The notes: a model not told the origin generated them from the letters alone. A DNA stretch of 5,880 nucleotides from CAYZPE01 sp046050145 (GCA_046050145.1 JBJOQC010000035.1:1-5880); one strand, 5' to 3'. Positions 1 to 5,288 are shown, counted from the first letter of the stretch. A program made the numbers and translations.

Positions 1-597
1 TGAAATAGCAGACTTCTTTGTACCAAGAGCAAGCTCAAGCTGTACAATCACATTACCCGCCTGAATACAAACCACATCAGTTGGACAGCGACTATCTGAA
101 ACGACTTTCAAAACTTTCACCGAAAGATCACCCATCATACCTGTTTCTCCAACCTTAAGAAAAAGTGTTTGCTGTGGGGCTTCGAGCCAAAGTTCGCGAT
201 AAATATCACTTGCTCCTTTTATATTCAAAGAAACCTTTCCAACAAGACGGCCCTTATCATCAAATCCTCGTGCAAATATTTCAGTCAAAAGCATTGGTTC
301 TTTTGGAATAGGAATATTGAAACGCTGCTCACCACTCGAGACAATAGAATCTGCAATACCAATCTTTACATATGAAGATTCTGTTATATCTGTACCTGTT
401 GGAATTGCCCAAACCTCTACCTTTGCCAAACCTCTACCTTTGACTACAAAGTTTGGTTTTTCAAGAGTAAGGCTCGTAAGAGCAGGGCTAAGAGTCTGAC
501 CAGTATCTCCTGTTGATTTCTGTATTAAGTAAAAAATACCGTAGGAAACCAAGCCTATAATAAGCACTATAAATATGGTTGGTATAATATTTTTCAT
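1..597 (-). CDS. Membrane-anchored exported protein with SRCP/Cys motif, partial at the 3' end
   Basis: The reading frame is open from an ATG at 595-597 to the left edge, giving 199 residues without a stop, so the C-terminus is missing. Residues 4-25 form one hydrophobic helix after a short basic start (MKN), so the rest should lie outside the membrane. Residues 44-130 look like a beta-rich Ig-like domain containing VEVWAIPTGT (60-69) and TEIFARGF. A second region ends in DSRCP...C (Cys171 and Cys177), a pattern I recall from CPR surface proteins and one that could form a disulfide. The exact function is unknown. The start has no Shine-Dalgarno sequence; an extended -10 (TGCTATACT) ends six bases before it, suggesting a leaderless message. 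An exact 17-base tandem repeat lies within the gene at 409-442. The frame and membrane anchor are sure; the family assignment is from memory. Confidence 0.82.
   Translation of the reverse strand, partial: MKNIIPTIFIVLIIGLVSYGIFYLIQKSTGDTGQTLSPALTSLTLEKPNFVVKGRGLAKVEVWAIPTGTDITESSYVKIGIADSIVSSGEQRFNIPIPKEPMLLTEIFARGFDDKGRLVGKVSLNIKGASDIYRELWLEAPQQTLFLKVGETGMMGDLSVKVLKVVSDSRCPTDVVCIQAGNVIVQLELALGTKKSAIS
409..442. repeat. Exact 17-bp tandem duplication inside a coding region
   Basis: Two adjacent identical 17-base copies (409-425 and 426-442; unit CCAAACCTCTACCTTTG on the plus strand). Because 17 is not a multiple of three, the copies are read in different frames, giving KGRGLA and then KVEVWA. 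Loss or gain of one copy would frameshift the gene. Confidence 0.9.
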
Positions 598-603
598 AAG
601 CCT

Positions 604-614
604 AGTATAGCATA
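604..614 (-). promoter_or_regulatory. Extended -10 promoter for the 1-597 gene
   Basis: The minus strand reads TG-C-TATACT, with the hexamer at 604-609. A six-base discriminator (598-603) follows, then the ATG, so +1 would be the A of the start codon. No good -35 is found at 16-18 bases, which the TGn extension could compensate for. A plain TATAAT further upstream (646-651) is an alternative that would give a roughly 40-base leader without a clear ribosome binding site. Confidence 0.4.
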
Positions 615-699
615 TGAGCTAAAATATAGAATTTAAAAATTAGAAATTATAAGTTAAAAAAATAAAGTTTAATAAATAAAAATTTTACTATTTAGACAT

Positions 700-731
700 A
701 AAAAAATCGCAACCATTCCTGGCTGCGATTT
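700..731 (-). terminator. Intrinsic terminator of the 158-aa ORF
   Basis: An 8-bp stem (704-711 with 724-731, AAATCGCA/TGCGATTT) continues inward past one mismatch with CC/GG. On the minus strand it runs directly into a T-run (complement of 700-706). It lies 24 bases past the stop of the 755-1231 gene. Confidence 0.85.
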
Positions 732-754
732 GAATTTTTTCCCTGATTTTTGCG

Positions 755-1231
755 TTACGCTGAAGCCATTACCATCTCTTCCACCTTCATTTTCTTTTTC
801 CGCTCCCGAATCTCGACAACAATCACACTCTTGCTGTCTTCTTCAAAGACCGAAACAAAGTCACACACGCAAATTTCATCCTTCGAAGTAGGATGAAGTT
901 CTGAAGGAGGAGAAACCACAATACGGTAATCTTCACCACTCACATCCCACCAGTAAGGAGCCTTACCCTTATCACCCAAGAAAGTGAAAGGAATGGCGGA
1001 AAGAGAAAGCTCCTTCTCCTTAACAAACATGCACGGCACCACAGTTTGGTGGGTCGACTTAATCACCTCATCTGAAGAAATGGAAACCAAAACTAGTTTT
1101 CCATTTTCGGAAGGAGTTTCAGAATCTCTCTTGAGGTAATAGAGAGTATCTGCCTCCCCAAGACCGCCTTTCATAAGACACGTCCACTGCCCATCCTTGA
1201 GCTCGAACGGCAAAACCCGATTCTTCATCAT
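755..1231 (-). CDS. Hypothetical protein, 158 aa, cytosolic
   Basis: I do not recognise this protein. It has no signal peptide or membrane helix and looks soluble. It is acidic through most of its length, with a Trp/Tyr-rich patch near residues 92-102 (APYWWDVSGEDY) and alternating hydrophobic stretches suggesting beta structure. It has a CVC pair near residues 121-123 and a basic segment RERKKKMK before a Met/Ala-rich tail. Two adjacent ATGs open the frame (1229-1231 and 1226-1228). AGAAAGG at 1238-1244 sits 6 bases before the first and 9 before the second, so either could be used. It has its own promoter (TTGACT-16-TAAAAT), a long structured leader and its own terminator, so it is a single-gene unit separate from pyrC upstream. 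Full transcription and translation signals make it very likely real despite the unknown role. Confidence 0.8.
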   Translation of the reverse strand: MMKNRVLPFELKDGQWTCLMKGGLGEADTLYYLKRDSETPSENGKLVLVSISSDEVIKSTHQTVVPCMFVKEKELSLSAIPFTFLGDKGKAPYWWDVSGEDYRIVVSPPSELHPTSKDEICVCDFVSVFEEDSKSVIVVEIRERKKKMKVEEMVMASA

Positions 1232-1237
1232 ACCGAA

Positions 1238-1244
1238 CCTTTCT
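1238..1244 (-). promoter_or_regulatory. Ribosome binding site for the 158-aa ORF
   Basis: AGAAAGG on the minus strand, 6 bases before the first of two consecutive ATG codons. Confidence 0.65.
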
Positions 1245-1250
1245 ATCTGT

Positions 1251-1303
1251 GGGTCACGAGACCCTGTAAAAAAACATTGGGTTTTACTAACGTAGCAAAA
1301 CCC
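1251..1303 (-). promoter_or_regulatory. Structured 5' leader, attenuator-like
   Basis: On the minus-strand RNA there is a GGGTTTT/AAAACCC hairpin (1279-1303, 7-bp stem, 11-base loop), then AATG and seven T (complement of 1268-1274). This resembles a weak terminator placed before the gene. A second small hairpin GGGTC/GACCC (1251-1264) lies just upstream of the ribosome binding site. Its GGGT (1261-1264) could alternatively pair with the ACCC end (1279-1282) of the first hairpin. The structures are seen; regulation is inferred. Confidence 0.4.
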
Positions 1304-1321
1304 TGATCGATTCCACTAAAT

Positions 1322-1349
1322 ATTTTACATATAAAAATACAAAAGTCAA
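1322..1349 (-). promoter_or_regulatory. Promoter of the 158-aa ORF
   Basis: TTGACT (1344-1349) and TAAAAT (1322-1327) are separated by 16 bases on the minus strand, five of six matches to consensus at each box. Predicted +1 is near 1315, giving a leader of about 85 bases. It lies just beyond the pyrC terminator, which supports independent transcription. Confidence 0.6.
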
Positions 1350-1374
1350 CTATTTCACATGCTATTTATACACG

Positions 1375-1408
1375 AAAAAACTCGCCAAGGTCGGACCTTG
1401 GCGAGTTT
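1375..1408 (-). terminator. Intrinsic terminator of the pyrD-pyrC unit
   Basis: A perfect 14-bp stem (1378-1391 with 1395-1408, core ACTCGCCAAGGT) with a 3-base loop leads into a T-run on the minus strand (complement of 1375-1380). It starts 15 bases after the pyrC stop codon. Confidence 0.95.
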
Positions 1409-1423
1409 GATTTTCAAGAAAGA

Positions 1424-2515
1424 CTACACGATAGGCTTCTGTTTCCACTTCATCATTTGCCCTGCCATCCATGGAGTAAGCGAATCTGAAGTTCCTTCCA
1501 CAAGAACAGAACTTGGAACAACCCACTCTTCTCTTACGAAACAAATCTTACGAGTGTTGTATGGGATTCCATAAAATTCAGCTCCGAACTTAGAAGTAAA
1601 TCCCTCCAAGAGAGTAAGTTTGTTGTGAACTTCGAAGAATTCGATCAGAACTGATGGAGCAGCTATCGTATTCCACACACCACACGCACAACCAGTAATA
1701 CGTCTTTTTGTGTCAATGTGCGGAGCATCATCTCCTCCGTAGAAGAAACAAGGGGCTCCACTTAGCACCACTCTTTGAAGAGCTTCCCTGTCCGCATGAT
1801 ACTTAATACATGGCTTACAGTGGAGAACTGGGTTTGCTTGGAAACCAGATACTGGACCATAACCCGCCACATCATCATGAGTATGAATCAAGTGATGTGG
1901 CGTGATTGTACCCGCAAGACGCTTTCTTCCATTCTTATCCCACTCTGACAAAATAAAACCGACCGACTCTGCATCACTTACGTGCTCGAGCACGAACTTG
2001 CCCGGACATTCTGAAAGAAGTATAGGAAGAATATCTCGTACAAACTGAGACTCTTTATCCATACCTTCTACAGAATAATCCGGGTGTTCTCCATGAAGAA
2101 GAACGATCATTCCATGGTCATGAGCGGCTTTGAGAACAGGAATTATCTTTCGATAATCTTCTACCCCATATTTAGACCCTGTGGTCACATTTTTGGGATA
2201 GACCTTCACATATCGCACACCACAAAGATATGCATGATGAATCATTTCAATAGTCGTCTCCTCCGTGATGTATATCGTCATCAGAGGAGTAAATGTCTGG
2301 TACCCGAGATCTTTCACGGTTTGCATAATATGCAAACGATAATTATCTGCCTGAGCACCCGTAAGTATTGGTGGACCCAAATTTGGCATGATCGTTGCAC
2401 GATCACAATACGGCAACAAATACTTTAAAGTAATCCCCTTCAAGATTCCGTCTCGAGCATGGAAATGTAAATTATCCAACCCTAGCATCACAATACTATT
2501 CTCTGAAATCTGCAT
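1424..2515 (-). CDS. pyrC: Dihydroorotase, PyrC (type II, homodimeric form)
   Basis: Zinc amidohydrolase that cyclises N-carbamoyl-L-aspartate to dihydroorotate, the third step of UMP synthesis, in the cytosol. At 363 aa it is close to the E. coli PyrC length (about 348). Family landmarks appear in order: the metal-binding HFHARDG (His17, His19, Arg21), MPNLGPPI (43-50), the probable carboxylated lysine Lys104 in VKVYPKNVTTGS, His141 in LLHGE, His178 in LEHVSD, TITPHHL (203-209), and the catalytic aspartate in GGDDAPH (Asp262). The C-terminus follows the usual pattern (VP...GTSDSLTPWMAGQ). All expected ligands are present, so it should be active. AAGGAGA at 2522-2528 lies 6 bases before the ATG and fixes the start. 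It follows pyrD after 45 bases with no terminator between, so the two are probably cotranscribed. Identity is firm. Confidence 0.97.
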   Translation of the reverse strand: MQISENSIVMLGLDNLHFHARDGILKGITLKYLLPYCDRATIMPNLGPPILTGAQADNYRLHIMQTVKDLGYQTFTPLMTIYITEETTIEMIHHAYLCGVRYVKVYPKNVTTGSKYGVEDYRKIIPVLKAAHDHGMIVLLHGEHPDYSVEGMDKESQFVRDILPILLSECPGKFVLEHVSDAESVGFILSEWDKNGRKRLAGTITPHHLIHTHDDVAGYGPVSGFQANPVLHCKPCIKYHADREALQRVVLSGAPCFFYGGDDAPHIDTKRRITGCACGVWNTIAAPSVLIEFFEVHNKLTLLEGFTSKFGAEFYGIPYNTRKICFVREEWVVPSSVLVEGTSDSLTPWMAGQMMKWKQKPIV

Positions 2516-2521
2516 AGCGAA

Positions 2522-2528
2522 TCTCCTT
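2522..2528 (-). promoter_or_regulatory. Ribosome binding site of pyrC
   Basis: AAGGAGA on the minus strand, 6 bases before the pyrC ATG; it decides that start. Confidence 0.85.
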
Positions 2529-2560
2529 GTACTTGTGTCAGTAAGAGAAAAAACGACAAA

Positions 2561-3574
2561 CTAAGTAAACGCGCGACGCGCTTCACGAATAATACCCTTC
2601 ACCCGCCACGGACGAAGCACGGCGACTGATCCAATAAAGACAGAATCGGCTCCAGCATATTTCATCACATATACATCATCTCGAGACATGATTCCACCTC
2701 CAGCATTAATATGCTTTTCAAAACCAATCGCACGAAATTCTCGAATCCACCGAGACACAATCTGAAGAAGTGGCCATCCAGAGAGACCTCCACCACCAAA
2801 TTGCTTCAAAGGGGACTCCTCTAGAGTAACGTGCGATCCTTCACCTTGAAGACGAAATAATTTCCGCCAGGAAATCATATCCTCCAACTTACTCCACGGA
2901 ATAGTATTTGAAACACAAACACTGTCGCAGGCTTCATGAGAAGCAATCTCACGGACAACGTATGGATCCATAACAGCAGAGACCTTCACCTCAAGAGCAA
3001 GTCCAATTTCCGCAAGGATATCAATAAGCATTCGAACTTCTTCAACATCACGCAAACCCTCTGCACTAGGCTTGATACCAACATTTGGACAGGTAATGTT
3101 GAACTGAATCATAATCTCCTTTGTTTTAAAACTTGGGAGATGTTTTTTCATGAGACTCGCAAACAATTTCGTCTCTTTGACCTTTTCCTCGAGACTTTGA
3201 CCAACTGCCATGAAAGAAATTCGAAACGGTTTTTCTCTTTTTTGCCAACGATTTTCTAGAAGAAGCTTTTCGAATCCTGGACCTGAAAGTCCAACGGCAT
3301 TCAAAACAACACCTTGTCTCAACGCAGTCTCAATACAGCGCGGTCGAATATGCTTCACCCGAATTCCATCTTCACGCAAAGACATATTACCCGCTCGCTT
3401 CAAAGCTGTTGAAGTCTTGGATGTAAAACTCATACCCTTGAAGTTGTATCCTGGCATATACCTAAAAAGATGCTGGTGCCAGTATTCAGGAAAACGAGGA
3501 TCTCCAAAGAAACCCTGTACTCCTGAAGCTCCACAAATCGGACCAAAATCGATTCCACGAATTTTCGTTCCCAT
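2561..3574 (-). CDS. pyrD: Dihydroorotate dehydrogenase, class 1-like
   Basis: FMN enzyme oxidising dihydroorotate to orotate, the fourth step of UMP synthesis. The 337 residues form the usual beta/alpha barrel: an N-terminal GPICGASGV strand (11-19) matching the class 1 'ASGT' region, SKTST (52-56, Lys53 expected at the FMN/substrate site), LNAVGLSGPG (91-100), NITCPN (159-164), a basic strand lysine (Lys197), SNT (222-224), GGGLSGWPL (261-269), and the FMN phosphate loops AGGGI (291-295) and IGS (314-316). Cys162 takes the place of the class 1 catalytic base; class 2 enzymes have Ser there. No N-terminal membrane-docking helix is present, so it should be soluble. An insertion at about residues 20-45 is rich in aromatics and His. 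No pyrK partner is in view, so the electron acceptor cannot be told. AAGGA lies 8 bases before the ATG. Confidence 0.94.
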   Translation of the reverse strand: MGTKIRGIDFGPICGASGVQGFFGDPRFPEYWHQHLFRYMPGYNFKGMSFTSKTSTALKRAGNMSLREDGIRVKHIRPRCIETALRQGVVLNAVGLSGPGFEKLLLENRWQKREKPFRISFMAVGQSLEEKVKETKLFASLMKKHLPSFKTKEIMIQFNITCPNVGIKPSAEGLRDVEEVRMLIDILAEIGLALEVKVSAVMDPYVVREIASHEACDSVCVSNTIPWSKLEDMISWRKLFRLQGEGSHVTLEESPLKQFGGGGLSGWPLLQIVSRWIREFRAIGFEKHINAGGGIMSRDDVYVMKYAGADSVFIGSVAVLRPWRVKGIIREARRAFT

Positions 3575-3611
3575 ATCCTGTTTCCTTTCTTGTTTTGTTT
3601 AAGAACACAAT

Positions 3612-3637
3612 AAAAAAATACCCTCTACAGGATATTT
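3612..3637 (-). terminator. Intrinsic terminator of tsaC
   Basis: On the minus strand AAATATCC pairs with GGGTATTT (3630-3637 with 3616-3623; one G-T pair, 6-base loop), followed by seven T (complement of 3612-3618). It lies about 30 bases past the tsaC stop. It is weaker than the other terminators here and overlaps the predicted pyrD promoter. Confidence 0.6.
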
Positions 3638-3657
3638 GTCCGAAAATATATTGTCAC
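3629..3657 (-). promoter_or_regulatory. Predicted promoter of pyrD-pyrC
   Basis: GTGACA (3652-3657) and TATCCT (3629-3634) are 17 bases apart on the minus strand (five and four matches to consensus). Predicted +1 near 3622 gives a leader of about 48 bases. The -10 lies inside the upstream arm of the tsaC terminator. An overlapping alternative is CGGACA-16-TATTTT. A supply promoter is expected here because a terminator separates tsaC from pyrD. Confidence 0.4.
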
Positions 3658-3667
3658 AAAAAATTAC

Positions 3668-4258
3668 TTATGGCAACACAATATCTACCACCCCCTTTCG
3701 AAGTACAGTCACGTTACCATCCTTTATTTCAACAAGTGTCGAAGGTTCACCCTGAAGAATTCCTCCATCCATATAGATATCAACCTCATGTTTAAAATAA
3801 TTTTGAGCTTCTCCTATTGTCTCTGCTGGTTTTTCTGCCTGTGGATTGGCACTCGGTGCAATAAGCGGTCCTGTTTCTTTTAAGAGACTAATAAGGTCTG
3901 CTTTATTAGGAAGTCTAAATGCAAGAGAATTTGTACCCCTGTGTAGATATTCATATCGTTTTTGTGCTTCAAGATTAGAGATTGGGAGTATTACACTCAC
4001 CTTTCCTGGCCAGTATGTTTCAAGTATTTTTTTTGTTTCAAGGTCAAGAGAAATACCAAACTGCTCCACGTCAGTAAGAGAAGAAATTAAAATTATAAAA
4101 GGCTTATCCGGAGATCTTTTTTTAAGAGAATATATTTTTGAAACTACTTCCATATTCAAAGCCTGAGCAACAAGTCCATATAAAGTATCTGTTGGAATAA
4201 CTGCAATACCTCCTCCGAGGATTTTTTTCTTAAGCTCATTCATAAAAGAAATATACAT
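3668..4258 (-). CDS. tsaC: Threonylcarbamoyl-AMP synthase, single-domain TsaC/YrdC type
   Basis: Makes L-threonylcarbamoyl-AMP from threonine, bicarbonate and ATP, the first step of the t6A37 modification of ANN-decoding tRNAs, in the cytosol. At 196 aa it is the short TsaC form (E. coli about 190) without the extra C-terminal Sua5 domain. Family motifs: IAVIPTDTLYGL (18-29), the KxRxxxKP nucleotide-binding signature as KKRSPDKP (46-53), WPGKVSVIL (83-91), SLAFRLPN (111-118), APSANPQAEKP with the conserved S-A-N (134-144), DGG (164-166) and PSTLVEI (172-178). Neither the first ATG (4256-4258) nor the in-frame Met6 (4241-4243) has a Shine-Dalgarno sequence. A promoter-like TTGGGC-17-TATATT would place +1 exactly on the Met6 codon, so 4243 may be the true, leaderless start. 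The upstream neighbour is separated from it by a strong terminator. Confidence 0.95.
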   Translation of the reverse strand: MYISFMNELKKKILGGGIAVIPTDTLYGLVAQALNMEVVSKIYSLKKRSPDKPFIILISSLTDVEQFGISLDLETKKILETYWPGKVSVILPISNLEAQKRYEYLHRGTNSLAFRLPNKADLISLLKETGPLIAPSANPQAEKPAETIGEAQNYFKHEVDIYMDGGILQGEPSTLVEIKDGNVTVLRKGVVDIVLP

Positions 4259-4278
4259 TGTTTAATAAAAAAGCCCAA
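4250..4278 (-). promoter_or_regulatory. Candidate promoter of tsaC, overlapping a terminator
   Basis: TTGGGC (4273-4278) and TATATT (4250-4255) are 17 bases apart on the minus strand; the -10 is good, the -35 weak. Six bases separate the -10 from the ATG at 4243. The -35 is part of the 3' arm of the upstream terminator and the T-run is the spacer. Confidence 0.4.
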
Positions 4279-4309
4279 CGACTGTAGTGTGTAGCTACAA
4301 CGTTGGGCT
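4267..4309 (-). terminator. Intrinsic terminator of the His/Cys-rich gene
   Basis: A 9-bp stem AGCCCAACG/CGTTGGGCT (4272-4280 with 4301-4309) with an inner TGTAG/CTACA stem (4283-4287 with 4295-4299) runs into six T on the minus strand (complement of 4267-4272). Confidence 0.92.
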
Positions 4310-4322
4310 GAACGAAAACCTT

Positions 4323-4354
4323 AGGAGGGGGAGATGGTCCAGATCTGCCCTCCT
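4323..4354 (-). repeat. Inverted repeat just after the His/Cys-rich ORF stop
   Basis: AGGAGGG (4323-4329) pairs with CCCTCCT (4348-4354), with an inner AGAT/ATCT (4332-4335 with 4343-4346) across a small internal loop. It has no T-run and precedes the true terminator, so the transcript has two 3' hairpins. It could protect the message or be part of a small RNA; this is inference. Confidence 0.5.
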
Positions 4355-4546
4355 TCAGTCACAAGGGTAATACCTGTGGTGATAGTGGCGCTGGTGATTC
4401 ATCTGACGTAAATCACCATACAATGGACGATGGTCACAGTGGTGGTGCTGGACACGAGAGTATCCATAGGATTGGACACCAGCACACCCCAGATTTGAGC
4501 CGGTAATAAAGGCCAAAAATGCAAGAGTCAGAATAAATCGCTCCAT
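4355..4546 (-). CDS. Small exported His/Cys-rich protein, possible lipoprotein
   Basis: A 63-residue protein. The start at 4544-4546 is chosen because AAGGAGG (4552-4558) lies 5 bases upstream and the predicted transcription start (about 4573) is downstream of the longer in-frame ATG at 4588. Residues 1-20 are a signal-peptide-like hydrophobic segment (MERFILTLAFLAFITGSNLG) followed by Cys21. The lipobox is poor (Asn at -3), so lipidation is uncertain and ordinary cleavage or retention is possible. The exported part carries eight His, in HHHCDH (34-39) and around HQRHYHH (51-57), plus Cys37 and Cys62, and many Tyr and Arg. This composition could bind metal ions or form a disulfide; neither is shown. 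It has a strong own promoter and terminator and is monocistronic. I know of no named family. Confidence 0.75.
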   Translation of the reverse strand: MERFILTLAFLAFITGSNLGCAGVQSYGYSRVQHHHCDHRPLYGDLRQMNHQRHYHHRYYPCD

Positions 4547-4551
4547 CAAAA

Positions 4552-4558
4552 CCTCCTT
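4552..4558 (-). promoter_or_regulatory. Strong ribosome binding site of the His/Cys-rich ORF
   Basis: AAGGAGG on the minus strand, 5 bases before the ATG at 4546. It selects this start over the longer reading frame. Confidence 0.85.
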
Positions 4559-4579
4559 GAAAAAGTGCAACCAGATTAT

Positions 4580-4607
4580 ATTATACATATATTACATAGA
4601 ATGTAAA
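4580..4607 (-). promoter_or_regulatory. Strong promoter of the His/Cys-rich ORF with an operator-like dyad
   Basis: TTTACA (4602-4607), 16 bases, then a perfect TATAAT (4580-4585) on the minus strand; a second TATAAT overlaps at 4575-4580. A perfect inverted repeat TTACAT-AGA-ATGTAA (4592-4606) covers most of the -35 and the start of the spacer, where a repressor could act. Predicted leader is about 26 bases. Confidence 0.75.
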
Positions 4608-4624
4608 GGTGATCATGTGCAAAT

Positions 4625-4661
4625 AAAAACACCCCGCGGCCTTTGGCCGCGGGGTGTTTTT
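4625..4661. terminator. Terminator of the membrane-anchored protein gene, bidirectional in form
   Basis: A perfect 17-bp stem (4625-4641 with 4645-4661, core ACCCCGCGGCC) with a 3-base loop and five T at the 3' end on either strand. It starts 8 bases past the stop of the gene at 4670-5248. It is the most GC-rich element in an AT-rich gap. Confidence 0.95.
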
Positions 4662-4669
4662 ATTCTTTA

Positions 4670-5248
4670 TTACTGAGCTCTAAATGTTGAAACAACCACA
4701 CTTCCGTCTGACTCTATAAGAGTATCTGTCTTATGATTAAAAGCTCCGTCACCATTATCTCTAAAAAGCACAACGTAGTACTTTGATCCAACAACTGTTG
4801 GTCTCAAAAGTTCTACTACCACATTTTCATGTGCACCTGCTCCAACTTTCTTTGCACCTAAAATATTTCCCATAAGTCCGCCATTATCTTCACGTACAGC
4901 AACCCAAATTTCTGTATTTGAAGTCACCTTTCCTACCAATACAGAAGCACCTGCATTCTGATTAGGAGCAGCCACAATACTTCCGTCTACTACTGTCGAA
5001 ACAACAGTTGTAGATGTTGAAGTTGTTGGAGTAGACGAAACTTCAGACACCTCTTCTTCCTCTTCTATTTCTGTCATACCTTTAGGTACTTCAATACTCA
5101 TCTTGCCTTTGTACCAATACGCACCTCCAGCAAAACCAATAATAAGACCTACAATAAGAGCAACGATCGTTGTGTTTGTAATTCTACTTTCCATAAATTC
5201 TCTAAGAAAATTGATAATAATTTTTAACAGATAAAGCCTATCAAGCAT
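4670..5248 (-). CDS. Membrane-anchored protein with extracytoplasmic beta domain
   Basis: The 192-residue frame begins at 5248, with AAAGGA 5 bases upstream. An alternative start is Met19 (5192-5194), which directly precedes the membrane helix and would follow a possible TTGATA-19-TATTAT promoter (5239-5244 and 5214-5219); the choice is open. A hydrophobic helix with a Gly-rich face (about 27-47, ending AGGAYWYKGK) is followed by a Glu run (EIEEEEE), then a Ser/Thr/Val stalk. A compact C-terminal domain of roughly 100 residues contains GASVLVGKV, EIWVAVRED, ILGAKKV, VVVELLRPT and YYVVLFRDNGDGAFN. This pattern resembles the DUF7282-type domain seen in archaeal and CPR surface proteins, from memory and unverified. 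Likely tethered at the cell surface; its role is unknown. It has its own terminator. Confidence 0.85.
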   Translation of the reverse strand: MLDRLYLLKIIINFLREFMESRITNTTIVALIVGLIIGFAGGAYWYKGKMSIEVPKGMTEIEEEEEVSEVSSTPTTSTSTTVVSTVVDGSIVAAPNQNAGASVLVGKVTSNTEIWVAVREDNGGLMGNILGAKKVGAGAHENVVVELLRPTVVGSKYYVVLFRDNGDGAFNHKTDTLIESDGSVVVSTFRAQ

Positions 5249-5288
5249 ATAATTCCTTTACAAGTTGACAGTAATCCTTTTTTGTACG

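Noticed and set aside
169..499. Plus-strand frames of 68 and 60 aa
   Set aside because: They lie opposite the left-edge coding frame and have no ribosome binding site or sensible composition.
600..700. AT-rich gap as a possible origin or small RNA
   Set aside because: No repeated boxes, hairpins or frames seen beyond promoter-like elements.
1359..1574. Frames on both strands across 1359-1574
   Set aside because: They read through the pyrC terminator hairpin and the pyrC C-terminal coding region; artefacts.
2084..3602. Plus-strand frames opposite pyrC and pyrD
   Set aside because: Antisense shadows of two confidently identified genes.
3595..4166. Plus-strand frames opposite tsaC
   Set aside because: Antisense to a gene with complete family motifs.
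4355..4588. Longer 77-aa version of the His/Cys-rich protein
   Set aside because: Its ATG lies within the promoter, upstream of the predicted transcription start, and lacks a ribosome binding site; the start at 4546 has AAGGAGG.
5264..5269. Perfect TTGACA on the plus strand
   Set aside because: No -10 at 16-19 bases and no plus-strand gene downstream before opposing coding sequence; taken as chance.
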